Shown piece after piece: positions 53,206-62,644 of a stretch of DNA of 64,000 bases. Origin of the DNA: Paraburkholderia mimosarum LMG 23256 = NBRC 106338. Lineage in GTDB: Bacteria; Pseudomonadota; Gammaproteobacteria; Burkholderiales; Burkholderiaceae. The first letter of the stretch is position 1; every line of letters begins with the position of its first letter. The notes under the pieces are model-generated. The model made no database searches. It had not been told where the DNA came from and saw only the letters and a program-made list of their open reading frames with translations. The stretch covers positions 62,001 to 126,000 of the forward strand of contig NZ_BBJJ01000005.1 of assembly GCF_000739815.1 (NCBI RefSeq). The letters are read 5' to 3'. A program made the translations under genes and the position numbers.

Positions 53206-55320
53206 TTACGCGCCCAGCGCCGGGTCGCTATAGCTCGGGCGGCCCGTTTCGACGTGACCCGCAATGCGGCGCACGAAGGTCGCGTCGCAATCGACCGTGA
53301 TCGTCAGGTCGTACCAACCGTATGCATTGCGCAGGTCGAGATAGAGCGGGTCCGTGTCGCCGCCGCGCACGGTGCGCTCGATCTTCGTTTGCGGATCGTA
53401 AGCGTTGACGATCGCGAACTGGCAGCGCGCGCTGCCCCTGTTCTCGAGGCGCAGTTGCAGGTTGCCGTTCGCCACGTCATAGCCCTCCGCGACTTCGGGC
53501 CGTGCCGTGTCGTCGCGGCCCAACCAGCCCGACTTGACCAGCGTGCCTGCGAAGCGGCGCAGAAAGCCGTTGGGGCCGTGCACGCTGAAGTCATAAGCAC
53601 CGGTGGCGCCAATCGGGAGCTTGTCCTGCAGATGCTTGCCGGCTTCAACGGTATAGGTGCGCGGCGCATCGGTGCTGCCCGCCGTGTAGACGAGGAACAC
53701 TGCACCGGCGCGCCCGGAATTGACGAAGCGCGCGGAGACCTCGCCCGAGTTGCCGTTCGCATCGAAGCGAACGAAGAGCTCGTACGGCAGCGCGCGCGCA
53801 TTGCGCACGCCTGCTTCCTGCTTCGGCACGCTGCCCGTGACGGGCGGCACCGGCACGTAGTCGGGGTGACGGAGCTTGTCGGGCGGCGCGTAGCCCGTCG
53901 TGGAAGGCAGCCCGGGCAGCGCCGCGTTGGGCGTGGCGAAGTTGAACGCCGACGTGAGGTCGCCGCATACGGCGCGGCGCCACGGCGTGATGTTCGGCTC
54001 GCGCAAATCATGATGGAGTCCGAAGCGCTTTTCGATGAAGCGGATCACGGAAGTATGATCGAACGTCTCCGAGCACACCCAGCCGCCGCGCGACCACGGC
54101 GAGACCACGAGCATCGGCACGCGCGGCCCGAGGCCGTATGGCCCCGCGGCGTACTTGCTGCTGCCCGGGAAAATTTCGTTGGTGGTGTCGACAGTCGAGA
54201 GGCCATTGGCACTCGAAGCCGGCGGGAACGGGGGCGCCAGGTGATCGAAGAAGCCGTCGTTTTCGTCGTAGTTCACGAGCAGCACGGTCTTGCTCCACAG
54301 GTCCGGGTTCGACGTGAGGATCTGCAGCACCTGGTCGACGTACCACGCGCCGTAGTTCGCAGGCCAGTTCGGGTGCTCCGAGTACGCCTCGGGCGCGACG
54401 ATCCACGAGACCTGCGGCAGCGCATTGTTGGCCACGTCCTGCTTCAGCACATCGAAATAGCCGCCGCCAGCGAGCACGTTCGTGCCCGTGCGCGCACGGT
54501 CGTAGAGCGGGTTGCCGGGCTGCGCGTTCTGGTATTGATGGAAGTACAGCAGCGAGTTGTCGCCGTAGTTGCCGATGTACGGGTTGTCGCCCGTCCAGCC
54601 CCACGAGCCCTTCGCGTCGAGACCTTCACCCACGTCCTGATAGATCTTCCACGTGATCCCCGCGTTCTGCAGCACCTCGGGATACGTGGACCAGCCATAG
54701 CCCGCTTCCGCGTTGTCGATCACCGGGCCGCCGCCGCTGCCGTCGTTGCCCACCCAGCCCGTCCACATGTAGTAGCGGTTCGGGTCGGTCGCGGTCATCG
54801 TCGAGCAGTGGTATGCGTCGCAAATCGTGAAAGCATCGGCGAGCTGGTAGTGAAACGGAATGTCCTCGCGCGTGAGGTAGGCCATCGTGGTCGTGCCCTT
54901 GGCGGGCACCCACTGATCGTAGCGGCCGCCGTTCCAGGCCGCGTGCGTCGTGGTCCAGTCGTGCGGCAGATCCTGCAGAAACTGCATGCCGAGGTTGGCC
55001 GCCGTGGGATGGAACAGCAGCACTTCGCCCGCCCCGGCCGCGAGCGGCTGATTCCACACGGGCTTGCCGTTGGGCAGCGTGATCGCACGCGTGTCGCCGA
55101 AGCCGCGCACGCCGCGCAGCGTGCCGAAATAATGGTCGAACGAGCGGTTTTCCTGCATGAGGACGACGATGTGCTCGACATCGCGGATGCTCCCCGTGCG
55201 ATTGTTCGCGGGAATCGCGAGCGCATTGCGGATGCCCTGCGGCAGCATCGTCAGGGCGGTGGCCGAACCGGCGCTCATCGCGGCAGTACGGAGAAAGTCA
55301 CGGCGGCTTCTCGATGTCAT
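53206..55320 (-). CDS. Tat-exported phosphoesterase, phospholipase C type
   Basis: 704-residue enzyme. The Tat signal is SRSRRDFLRTAA (residues 3-14). The phosphoesterase domain (about 48-420) begins IEHIVVLMQENRSFDHYFG-like, with metal ligands in VNYDENDGFFDHLAPP and 'VPMLVVSPWSRGG'. The C-terminus has two all-beta repeats (about 500-600 and 610-700) as in PlcH/PlcN-type proteins. Bacterial relatives hydrolyse phosphatidylcholine or phosphatidylinositol, or act as acid phosphatases. A lipoprotein gene lies upstream (55409), with an 88-base gap, so the two may be expressed together. The terminator at 53139 closes it. Confidence 0.88.
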   Translation of the reverse strand: MTSRSRRDFLRTAAMSAGSATALTMLPQGIRNALAIPANNRTGSIRDVEHIVVLMQENRSFDHYFGTLRGVRGFGDTRAITLPNGKPVWNQPLAAGAGEVLLFHPTAANLGMQFLQDLPHDWTTTHAAWNGGRYDQWVPAKGTTTMAYLTREDIPFHYQLADAFTICDAYHCSTMTATDPNRYYMWTGWVGNDGSGGGPVIDNAEAGYGWSTYPEVLQNAGITWKIYQDVGEGLDAKGSWGWTGDNPYIGNYGDNSLLYFHQYQNAQPGNPLYDRARTGTNVLAGGGYFDVLKQDVANNALPQVSWIVAPEAYSEHPNWPANYGAWYVDQVLQILTSNPDLWSKTVLLVNYDENDGFFDHLAPPFPPASSANGLSTVDTTNEIFPGSSKYAAGPYGLGPRVPMLVVSPWSRGGWVCSETFDHTSVIRFIEKRFGLHHDLREPNITPWRRAVCGDLTSAFNFATPNAALPGLPSTTGYAPPDKLRHPDYVPVPPVTGSVPKQEAGVRNARALPYELFVRFDANGNSGEVSARFVNSGRAGAVFLVYTAGSTDAPRTYTVEAGKHLQDKLPIGATGAYDFSVHGPNGFLRRFAGTLVKSGWLGRDDTARPEVAEGYDVANGNLQLRLENRGSARCQFAIVNAYDPQTKIERTVRGGDTDPLYLDLRNAYGWYDLTITVDCDATFVRRIAGHVETGRPSYSDPALGA

Positions 55321-55408
55321 GTTCTGGTTTCCATCTTCAGGTTGAGAAAGGCACGCGCGGCATGCCGCCTTGACGGCGGCAGGCGGCCAAGGCCGCGCGG
55401 CCGGGTTG

Positions 55409-55852
55409 TCAATCGACGGTGTGAATGACGGGTGTGACGAGCGGGTCGATTTGCACCGCTTGTGCGCTCGCATCGGCCGGCGACCTGGCCGGCGAGCGCA
55501 CGGCGTTTGCAGGCAAAGCGGCGCCGTCTTTCCCCGTATCGTTTGCATTACTGAATGAACTGTCGTGAAGATTCGCTGCGGCCGCATCCGGTGCGAGCGT
55601 GAATGCATTCGCAAACTGCGGGCGCTGCGATTGGCCCGGCTGCGCTTGCGAGAGTTCGCGTGCGGCGCTCGTGGTGAGCGCGACGCGCGCGTCGCTGTCG
55701 CGCGCGCTGCATGCGCCCAGCGTGCAGACCGCCGCCGCGCACGCCAGCAGCACGGCGGGCACACGCATCGTCGCGAATGCAGCGGGCAGGCTCAAACGTC
55801 TGCGCGGCGCGCTTTGCAAAGGCAGAAGCGCCGGCGCGGATTCGACCGTCAT
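55409..55852 (-). CDS. lipoprotein upstream of phospholipase C
   Basis: 147-residue lipoprotein. A long basic N-region is followed by a hydrophobic stretch and the lipobox TLGAC (Cys about residue 48). The mature part is Ala/Ser/Pro-rich with no catalytic motif. The ATG giving MTVESAPALL is used; MPLSGTETS nine codons upstream is possible. It precedes the PLC gene by 88 bases and may be co-transcribed. Function unknown. Confidence 0.6.
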   Translation of the reverse strand: MTVESAPALLPLQSAPRRRLSLPAAFATMRVPAVLLACAAAVCTLGACSARDSDARVALTTSAARELSQAQPGQSQRPQFANAFTLAPDAAAANLHDSSFSNANDTGKDGAALPANAVRSPARSPADASAQAVQIDPLVTPVIHTVD

Positions 55853-56023
55853 CGAAGTCTCCGTCCCAGATAGAGGCACAACAACGGCTCGAGGAGCGGC
55901 CCGAGCGGGAGCCTTGCGCGCGAGGAAAGCCGCGGCAAGGCAACGTCAGAGAGTAACGAAGCCGCTTTTAAGTTTTGTGACGGCGTGAGAAAGAAGCCGG
56001 GGTGCCGCGCAAGCGGATCGGCC

Positions 56024-56419
56024 TTACGCCTGGTGGATCTGCAATTCCGCGTAGCCGGTCAGCGGGTCGGGCGCCCGCGAGAAGCGATGGTCGGGGAGCA
56101 GCACCAGCAGCAGTTCGACCGTGGTACGAACCACGCAGCCGCGCGCGACATGCCCGCCGAACACGCGGCCTTGCGCGTCGGACACAGCCATGTGCAGATG
56201 CGCGCCATCGGGCGACACCGAGCCCGCCAGCGTGAGAATTTCGAGGTCGCCGCGCAGTTCGGCCGGCGACTCGGCGCCTGCGAATCGCAATTGGGCGGCA
56301 CCCAGGCTGCCGATGCCCTGGATGACGAACGCCGCCTGCGATGCGTATCGATTCAGCAAGCCTTCGACGGCGACGCGCAGATCGTCGCCGGGGGATAGCC
56401 GGACGGGTGTGGTTTGCAT
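56024..56419 (-). CDS. PPC/DUF296-domain protein
   Basis: 131-residue protein of the DUF296 (PPC) family, a small trimeric alpha/beta fold. It has LSPGDDLRVAVEGLLNR, then IQGIGSLGAAQLRFAG, AGSVSPDGAHLHMAVSDAQGRVFGGHV with the conserved His residues, and TTVELLLVLL. Bacterial and plant members bind DNA (AT-hook type) or small ligands; this one has no AT-hook. GAGACC is near the ATG. Function unknown. Confidence 0.85.
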   Translation of the reverse strand: MQTTPVRLSPGDDLRVAVEGLLNRYASQAAFVIQGIGSLGAAQLRFAGAESPAELRGDLEILTLAGSVSPDGAHLHMAVSDAQGRVFGGHVARGCVVRTTVELLLVLLPDHRFSRAPDPLTGYAELQIHQA

Positions 56420-56490
56420 GCTGGTCTCGGGGTGGTCGTGTCCGGCACAGGTTAGGGCTGCGAGAGGAACGAGGCAAGTGAGCATGTGCA

Positions 56491-56513
56491 ACGGCCCGCA
56501 CGAAGCGGGCCGT
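56491..56513. terminator. hairpin after the DUF4148 gene
   Basis: ACGGCCCGC-ACGAA-GCGGGCCGT, a perfect 9-base stem, 28 bases past the DUF4148 stop on the minus strand; the T-run is absent (TGCACATG). A possible terminator or transcript stabiliser. Confidence 0.4.
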
Positions 56514-56540
56514 CGTTGAATTCGCGCGCTCAGTCACCGA

Positions 56541-56861
56541 TCACCGATGCGCGTAGATCGAACCCAGACCGGGAATGTCATGTGAAGCCGAAACCATTGC
56601 CGGACCCGCTGCCGACGCTGCATTGGCCACGCCGCCATACGCCGACGCCAACGCGCCGTTCTGGGCATCCACTCGCGCTTGCGCGGCCTGGATGTTCTGC
56701 GGGTAGTCGTTGTAGTCGGCCGCCGGGTTGTAGCCGGCCTTTTCGAGCTGCACCAGTTCGGCGCGAACCTGAGCACGCGTGAGCGGCTCGCTGGACTGCG
56801 CGAAGGAGACGACCGGAACTACGACAGCAGCGGCAACGATCAGCGACTTGAAGAGTTTCAT
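56541..56861 (-). CDS. DUF4148 exported protein
   Basis: 106-residue protein with signal peptide (to about SFA-QSS) and the DUF4148 signature EPLTRAQVRAELVQLEKAGYNP followed by a short helical tail. Very common in Burkholderia, often many copies, function unknown. AAGGTGG lies 7 bases before the ATG. Confidence 0.9.
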   Translation of the reverse strand: MKLFKSLIVAAAVVVPVVSFAQSSEPLTRAQVRAELVQLEKAGYNPAADYNDYPQNIQAAQARVDAQNGALASAYGGVANAASAAGPAMVSASHDIPGLGSIYAHR

Positions 56862-57084
56862 GGTATCCACCTTTAAGCATCGGTTGAGTCGGGCCACGGT
56901 TGCGTGGCACGTGCATCCAGTCATCTCGAAGTCTCGTTTGCGACTTCGCTGGCTGGCATGGGTGTATTTGACCCCCCGCACGTATCCCGCTTGTTTCCGT
57001 GGCCCCCGCTTTTGCAAGCCACTTTGTCCGTTGCCGCGGTGGATACACAGAGATACGAAAGTCCCGCCCGGCCCGGGCTACCTG

Positions 57085-58587
57085 CTACCCGCGCAGATCG
57101 CGCAGCGACGCACCGTTCGGGCGCAGCCGCAGACCCGGATCGATGCGCCGCCACGGCAGGTCGGCGGGATCGGCGGCCATGGGCCCAGGCGCCTTCGCCA
57201 CGAGATGCGCGGAGGCAATTGCATCGAAATCGGCGCGATAGTGGACCGAACTCTTGTTGACGAGAATCTTCATGCGCTCCGGTTCGATCCCCGCCGCACG
57301 ATAGAGATTGCGGTCGAAGATCTGCATCTTGACCGAGCTGACCGCGATCCTCACGCCGTCGATACGCAGGCACGCCACCGGCCCGATCCCGGTCCACATG
57401 CCGTTCATCATGGGGCCGTCGAAGCGCACCCGCCCATCGGCGACATGCTCCACCACGAAGCGCCCGGCGAGCGGCGCGTCGCCGGGCACCCCCGAGCCGC
57501 CCGCGAGCGAGAGCTCGATAGTCGCGCCCACGCCCGCCTCGTGCGCCTGCGCGGCGGCCTGCGGGTCCCAGATCAGGCCCACGGCCGCGTCGCGTGCGCC
57601 GTGGCGCAGCAAGGCGCGCACGAGGCCCATGGTGTTCGAGTCGCCGCCCACACCCGGGTTGTCCTGCGTGTCGGCGATGACCACGGGCTGCGTGGCATGC
57701 GCGGCGAGGCGCATGGCTTCGCGCACGGCGGCGTCGGGGTCGAGAAAGCGCACTTCCCAGTCGCGTTCCTGTGCGACGATGGCCGAGGTCAGCGTATCCA
57801 CCGCCGCCATCACGGCGGCTTCGTCGAAGCCGTAACCCCAAACGGTCGCGCCGCACTCGGGGAAATCGGCAGCGGGAAATCCGGGCGCGAACGAGAGCGA
57901 AACGACCGCATCGCTCTCCAATGCCGCAAGGCGCTCGTACGTGCCGCGCGCCGGTTCGACGAGCGTGCACATGCCGTTCACCGGGATCAGGAACGGAATG
58001 CGGCGCGCGAAACGTTTGAGCCTGCGCCCGGGCGCCTCGACGAGGCGCATGAGAATCTGCGCGGCGCGCGCGCCCGTCTCGGCCATGTCCACGTGCGGAT
58101 AGGTGCGATACGCGACCATGGCGTCGGCATGCGCAAACATCTGCCCGGTCACGTTGGCGTGCAGATCCAGCGAGATCACCACGGGCATGTCGCGGCCCAC
58201 GATGGCCCGCACGCGCGCAAGCAGTGCGCCTTCGCCGTCGTCGAGATGCTCGGCGACCATAGCGCCGTGCAGATCAAGGTAGATGGCGTCGAAGCCGCCG
58301 CGCCGCACCGCATCGACGATCTCTCCGGCAATGCGCTCGAACGCGTCTTCGGTCACGTGCGCGGAAGCGCTCGCCCCCGCCCAGATGACCGGCACCAGCG
58401 TATGGCCCGCCGCCTCGGCCGCCTTGATGAAGCCTCCGGCGGGCACGTTCACGTCGCGCAGCGAGAGCACGTCCGCGCCGCGCGCGAGCGGCGGGAAGCC
58501 CTCGCCCTGGACGAAACTCTGCCAGCTTGCTTTCGTCGGCGCGAACGTGTTGGTCTCGTGCTGGAACCCCGCGATGAGAATTTTCAT
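57085..58587 (-). CDS. M81-family metallopeptidase (MlrC-like)
   Basis: 500-residue cytoplasmic protein of the M81/MlrC family, named for microcystin-degrading MlrC. It has the metal-site blocks GFQHETNTFAP at the start, YLDLHGAMVAE, ISLDLHANVTGQM and IADTQDNPGVGGDSN. It follows the ACS-type transporter gene, with 75 bases between, and both are divergent from a LysR regulator, which suggests uptake and hydrolysis of an amide-bonded compound such as a peptide or hydantoin. The substrate is unknown. AAGGG lies six bases before the ATG. Confidence 0.9.
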   Translation of the reverse strand: MKILIAGFQHETNTFAPTKASWQSFVQGEGFPPLARGADVLSLRDVNVPAGGFIKAAEAAGHTLVPVIWAGASASAHVTEDAFERIAGEIVDAVRRGGFDAIYLDLHGAMVAEHLDDGEGALLARVRAIVGRDMPVVISLDLHANVTGQMFAHADAMVAYRTYPHVDMAETGARAAQILMRLVEAPGRRLKRFARRIPFLIPVNGMCTLVEPARGTYERLAALESDAVVSLSFAPGFPAADFPECGATVWGYGFDEAAVMAAVDTLTSAIVAQERDWEVRFLDPDAAVREAMRLAAHATQPVVIADTQDNPGVGGDSNTMGLVRALLRHGARDAAVGLIWDPQAAAQAHEAGVGATIELSLAGGSGVPGDAPLAGRFVVEHVADGRVRFDGPMMNGMWTGIGPVACLRIDGVRIAVSSVKMQIFDRNLYRAAGIEPERMKILVNKSSVHYRADFDAIASAHLVAKAPGPMAADPADLPWRRIDPGLRLRPNGASLRDLRG

Positions 58588-58662
58588 GTCCCTTACCTCA
58601 TTTATATAGGATGACTTATCAAATGATATTGCGTGGGCATGCGTTGAATACGCCACGCGCGT

Positions 58663-59952
58663 TCAGTGCTTCGCGCTCGAGAGCCCGACCGTGAGAATCA
58701 GCAGCGCGGCGACGAGCGAAACGCCCGCCATGGCGAGCAGCGCCGGCTGAAGGTTGCCCGCCGCCGTCTTGATCCAGCCGATCGCCGCGGGCCCCCAGAA
58801 GCCGCCCGAAAGCCCAATGGTGTTGATGAGCGCGATGCCGCCCGCCGCGGCCGGCCCCTTGATGTATTCGGGCGGAATCGCCCAGAAGACCGTATAGGCC
58901 ATCCACAGCGCCATCGTCACGAGCGTGAGCAGCGCGAGCGTTGGCGCCAGATGATTGCCCGTGGCGGCGCACATCGCGAAAAGCAGCGCGGCGGCCGCTG
59001 CCGGCACCGCGCAGTGCAAGCGCCGCTCGCCGAGCCGGTCCGATCGACGGCCCATATAGAGCATGCCAACGGCTGCCGCAACGTACGGAATCGACGTGTA
59101 CCAGCCGAGTGTGATGAGATTGCCCACGCCCTGCGCTTTCAGGATGGCGGGCAGCCAGAAGCTGATGGCGTAAATCGACGCAATGATGCAGAAGTACGCG
59201 AGCGCCAGCACATACACCTTGCGATCGCGCAGCACGCTGCCAAACGACGTGGCGTGCGCCTCGGGCAGACCGACTTCGGCTTCGAGCCGGCGCTTTTCGG
59301 CGTCGCTCAGCCAGGCGGCATCCGCCGGACGGTCGGGCAGATAGAGGAAGGTCGCAATGCCGAGCGCGATGCACGGCAGGCCTTCCACGAGAAACATCCA
59401 TTGCCAGCCCGCGAGGCCCGCCCTGCCCGCCAGCGAACTCATGATGGCCGCCGAAACCGGGCCGCCGACGATGCCGCCGATCGGCCCGGCCAGGAACACC
59501 ATGGCAATGGCGCGCGCCATGCGCGAAGGGCCGTACCAGCGCGAAAGATAGAAGATCATGCCCGGCGCGAAACCGGCCTCGAAAACGCCCAGCAGGAAGC
59601 GCATGGCGTAGAACGCGTTCACGCTGCGCACGAACAGCATGCACGCCGACGTGATGCCCCACAGCACCAGAATGCGCCCGAAGGTCTTGCGCGCGCCGAT
59701 TTTCGGCAGCAGCAGATTGCTCGGCAATTCGAACAGCACATAGCCGATGAAGAAAATGCCCGCGCCCACGCCATAGGCGGCATCGGAGAACCCGAGATCG
59801 GTCTGCATCTGCAGTTTTGCAAACCCGACGTTCACGCGATCGAGGTAGGCAAACAAATAGCAGATCAGCAGAAACGGCAGCAAACGCGTGTTGATCCTGC
59901 TATAGAGCGCGGAAGCGTCGAGGCTTCGCGCGGTGGGAAGAATGGCCGCCAT
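58663..59952 (-). CDS. MFS transporter, anion:cation symporter family
   Basis: 429-residue transporter with twelve helices of the ACS family (phthalate/tartrate/4-hydroxyphenylacetate type). The second-helix region contains ICYLFAYLDRVNVGFAKLQM, and a second diagnostic block is GVFEAGFAPGMIFYLSRWY. It probably imports an organic anion with H+ or Na+. It is the first gene of a pair with the M81 peptidase, divergent from LysR at 60080. AGGAG lies 7 bases before the ATG. Confidence 0.92.
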   Translation of the reverse strand: MAAILPTARSLDASALYSRINTRLLPFLLICYLFAYLDRVNVGFAKLQMQTDLGFSDAAYGVGAGIFFIGYVLFELPSNLLLPKIGARKTFGRILVLWGITSACMLFVRSVNAFYAMRFLLGVFEAGFAPGMIFYLSRWYGPSRMARAIAMVFLAGPIGGIVGGPVSAAIMSSLAGRAGLAGWQWMFLVEGLPCIALGIATFLYLPDRPADAAWLSDAEKRRLEAEVGLPEAHATSFGSVLRDRKVYVLALAYFCIIASIYAISFWLPAILKAQGVGNLITLGWYTSIPYVAAAVGMLYMGRRSDRLGERRLHCAVPAAAAALLFAMCAATGNHLAPTLALLTLVTMALWMAYTVFWAIPPEYIKGPAAAGGIALINTIGLSGGFWGPAAIGWIKTAAGNLQPALLAMAGVSLVAALLILTVGLSSAKH

Positions 59953-60079
59953 GTCTGTCTCCTGTCGATGGGCGTCGTGCGCAACGCCATCCTGACCAGG
60001 GCATTCCACGCTAGCAAGAGCAACAAAGTTCACATATCGTTCTTTTTCAGTCAACGGTCCTTGTACGGAACCGAGAGCC

Positions 60080-60997
60080 ATGCGCGAAATCAATCAGCAG
60101 CGGCTGCGTTATTTCCACGAAGTGCTCACGCACGGCACGATCCGCGGCGCCGCGGACAGCCTGAACACCTCGCCTTCCGTCATCACGCGGCAAATCAAGC
60201 TGCTGGAGGACGAACTCGGCGCGCAACTGTTCGAGCGGCAGGCCCGCGGTGTGAGGCCCACCGAAGCCGCGGCGCATCTGCTGGAGTTCTGGCGCGGCTA
60301 TCGCGCGCAGCAGGAAAAGTTCGAGGACCAGTTGCACGCGTTGCGCGGGCTCCAGCAAGGCCGCGTGGATCTCGCCGTGAGCGAGGGTTACGTCGATGCG
60401 CTGGTGAGCGAAGTCATCACGCCGTTCTGCGCCCAGTATCCGAAGCTCGAAATCGGCCTTACGACCCTGCCCGTCGACGACGTGCTCAACGAAGTCGTGG
60501 AAAGCCGCGCGCATATCGGTATGGCGTTCAATCCGCCGCCGCATGAGCGCATCGAATACCGCGCGAGCAGCGCGCAGCCCGTTGTCCTGCTCGTGCGCAG
60601 TGATCATCCGCTCGCGCGGCGCGGCACGCCAGCCACGCTCGACGACCTCCGCGCGTGGCCGCTCGCGTTGATGCCGAGCACGTTCGGCATCGGGCATCTC
60701 GCGACGATGCTGGCGTTCGCGGAAAACATCGAGATTCGCGCCACGCTCACCACAAATTCGCTTACCGCGCTCAAGCGTTTCGTGGCCGCTGAAAACTTCG
60801 CGACGTTGATCGGCGCGTTCGCCGCCTCGCGCGAGATCGAGGCCGGCGAACTCACGACTGTGCCGATCGATCACCCGCTGTTTCTGGGCACGAAGGCTCG
60901 CGTGCTCGTGAAGTCGGGGCGGCCGCTCGTCGCGGCCGCGCATGAACTGCTCGAGTGGATCCTGAAGCGCATGACGATGTTTCAGGCGGCGCACTAA
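60080..60997 (+). CDS. LysR-family transcriptional regulator
   Basis: 305-residue LysR protein. The N-terminal winged helix-turn-helix (about residues 4-63) reads [45 protein letters not shown], followed by the C-terminal effector domain (about 90-295). It is divergent from the MFS/M81 pair with 127 bases between, the usual layout for a LysR activator controlling its neighbours. The inducer is unknown, probably the transported substrate or a product. Confidence 0.93.
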   Translation: MREINQQRLRYFHEVLTHGTIRGAADSLNTSPSVITRQIKLLEDELGAQLFERQARGVRPTEAAAHLLEFWRGYRAQQEKFEDQLHALRGLQQGRVDLAVSEGYVDALVSEVITPFCAQYPKLEIGLTTLPVDDVLNEVVESRAHIGMAFNPPPHERIEYRASSAQPVVLLVRSDHPLARRGTPATLDDLRAWPLALMPSTFGIGHLATMLAFAENIEIRATLTTNSLTALKRFVAAENFATLIGAFAASREIEAGELTTVPIDHPLFLGTKARVLVKSGRPLVAAAHELLEWILKRMTMFQAAH

Positions 60998-61107
60998 AAG
61001 TGGCCCACGTCCGCGACGGCCTGGGCGAACGCCTGCGGCGCTTTCTGCGGCAGGTTATGGCACCTGCGTGAGGCGGCGTCCGGTTCCGCTCCTTCAGCCT
61101 TCAGCCT

Positions 61108-62226
61108 TCAACCGAACCGGACACAATAAACCGGCGGCAAATGCGCGGAGATCAGCCGCCAGCTTTCGCCGCCGTCGGCCGACGTCCACAGTCCACCCGT
61201 CGTCGATCCCATGGCGAGGCGCGTGCCGGACTCGTCGATGTCGAGCCCGTGCCGGTACACGAGGTCGTACGCCGGCGCGGCCGGCAAGCCGTTCGAGAAA
61301 CGCTCGAACGTGCGCCCGCCGTCGCGCGTGCGCGTGACGACGAGCCGGCCATCCACGGGAATGCGGTACTGATCTTTCACGGCTGGCACGAACCACGCGG
61401 TATCCGGCTCGCGCGGATGCACCGCGACCGCGAAGCCGAAGCTCGATGGCTGCGCTTCGATGCGCCGCCAGTGAGCCGCGCCGTCGGTCGAGCGGAAGAT
61501 CGCGCAGTGATGCTGCGTCCACAGCACGTCGGGGTTGGCCGCGCATTGCACGACGCGGTGCGGATCCTGCACATTGGCTTCGCCGCGGCGCTCGGGCGGC
61601 ATATAGTCGGCCTCCATGCCATCGGCGGTGAGGCGCCAGGTCGCGCCGCCGTCGTCCGTTTGCCAGACGCCGCCGCACGATACGCCAACCGTGACGTGCC
61701 GGCTGTCGCGCGGATCGACCATCACGGAATGGATGCCCGGCGCATCGTAGCCGCCTCCTACCCATTCGCGACGCTCGGGGCGGTCCCAGAGCGCGCGGTT
61801 GAGTGTCCAGGCGTCGCCGCCGTCTTTCGAGCGGAACAATCCGCCGGGGATCGTGCCGGCCCACAGTACGCCCGGCTCGTCCGCGCCGCCGGGTTCGAGC
61901 GACCAGATCTGCTGGAGCGACCAGGGCGCGGGCGGCCGGCCCAATGCGTCGGCGACCGCGGACTGCACGTCGTCGGCGGGTTGCGGCGGGTAGACGGGCA
62001 CCGCGCACTCCTCCCAGTCCGTCATGCCAGCGCGCCGTCTATGCAGCTTCACGCCGAAGTGGCCCAGATTGAGCGCGGCATAGAGCGTCCCGTCGCGCGG
62101 ATCGTGCATCGCCATGCTCACCGGCTCGCCGACGAAATGCGGTTCGCCGAGCAGCCAGCCCTCCCGGCCATCGGCTTGCAGAACGAACAGCCCCTTGCGG
62201 GTCGCGACTAGCAATCGATCGCTCAT
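61108..62226 (-). CDS. BNR/WD40-like beta-propeller protein
   Basis: 372-residue protein with several BNR (Asp-box) repeats: SKDGGDAWTL, TDDGGATWRL, STDGAAHWRR, TRDGGRTFER and SADGGESWRL. The N-terminus begins LLVATRKGLFVLQADGREGW with no signal peptide, so it is cytoplasmic. It is not a typical sialidase: no catalytic Arg triad is evident. It follows the MoaD/ThiS-like gene with 13 bases between; GGAGG lies eight bases before its ATG. The two are commonly paired in Burkholderiaceae. Function unknown. Confidence 0.87.
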   Translation of the reverse strand: MSDRLLVATRKGLFVLQADGREGWLLGEPHFVGEPVSMAMHDPRDGTLYAALNLGHFGVKLHRRRAGMTDWEECAVPVYPPQPADDVQSAVADALGRPPAPWSLQQIWSLEPGGADEPGVLWAGTIPGGLFRSKDGGDAWTLNRALWDRPERREWVGGGYDAPGIHSVMVDPRDSRHVTVGVSCGGVWQTDDGGATWRLTADGMEADYMPPERRGEANVQDPHRVVQCAANPDVLWTQHHCAIFRSTDGAAHWRRIEAQPSSFGFAVAVHPREPDTAWFVPAVKDQYRIPVDGRLVVTRTRDGGRTFERFSNGLPAAPAYDLVYRHGLDIDESGTRLAMGSTTGGLWTSADGGESWRLISAHLPPVYCVRFG

Positions 62227-62239
62227 CTACCAGTCCTCC

Positions 62240-62509
62240 TCAACCGCCCGAAAGCGCCTGCACGACGTAGACGCGGCTCGCCTCGCCGAGCGCATCGGAC
62301 AGATGCTCCCGGTCGCGCAAGCGCACGCCGTCCACGAACACCGCCAGATGCTTTCGCAACGCGCCTTGATCGTCGAGGATATAGCCGCGCAAACGAGGCT
62401 GCTCGGCGAAAACGGCATCGAACGCTTCGCCGAGCGTGCACGCGTGGATCTCGCGTTCGGGCATCGCGACGTGCCGTTGAATCGAGGCTGCGAAGAAGAT
62501 GTGCGCCAT
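62240..62509 (-). CDS. MoaD/ThiS-family ubiquitin-like protein
   Basis: 89-residue protein with the ubiquitin-like fold of MoaD/ThiS and the essential C-terminal diglycine (ALSGG). Its core reads VFAEQPRLRGYILDDQGALRKHLAVFVDGVRLRDREHLSDAL. MoaD-type proteins become thiocarboxylated and donate sulfur to cofactors or other acceptors. No moaE, moeB or thiamine genes are near, so it must serve another acceptor, perhaps linked to the BNR protein encoded 13 bases downstream. Confidence 0.88.
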   Translation of the reverse strand: MAHIFFAASIQRHVAMPEREIHACTLGEAFDAVFAEQPRLRGYILDDQGALRKHLAVFVDGVRLRDREHLSDALGEASRVYVVQALSGG

Positions 62510-62644
62510 GGCGGGCCGGCGGTGCGGAAGTGGCCGCATCCGCTGGTTGTGTAGTGTAGGCGATCCGCCGCGAGCTTCGGGGTGCCGCCGGTGCGCGCCC
62601 GCGAGCTGCGTTGCGCCGCAACAGCTGCAGGGGCCTTGGCGCGG

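Noticed and set aside
53254..55428. Long open frame (724 codons) opposite the phospholipase C gene
   Set aside because: Same reason: the minus-strand gene has Tat signal, enzyme motifs and terminator, and the plus-strand frame is an Arg/Val-rich shadow.
58666..60546. Long plus-strand frame over the MFS gene and the LysR start
   Set aside because: Composition is a shadow of the MFS gene and it overlaps the well-supported LysR gene in another frame.
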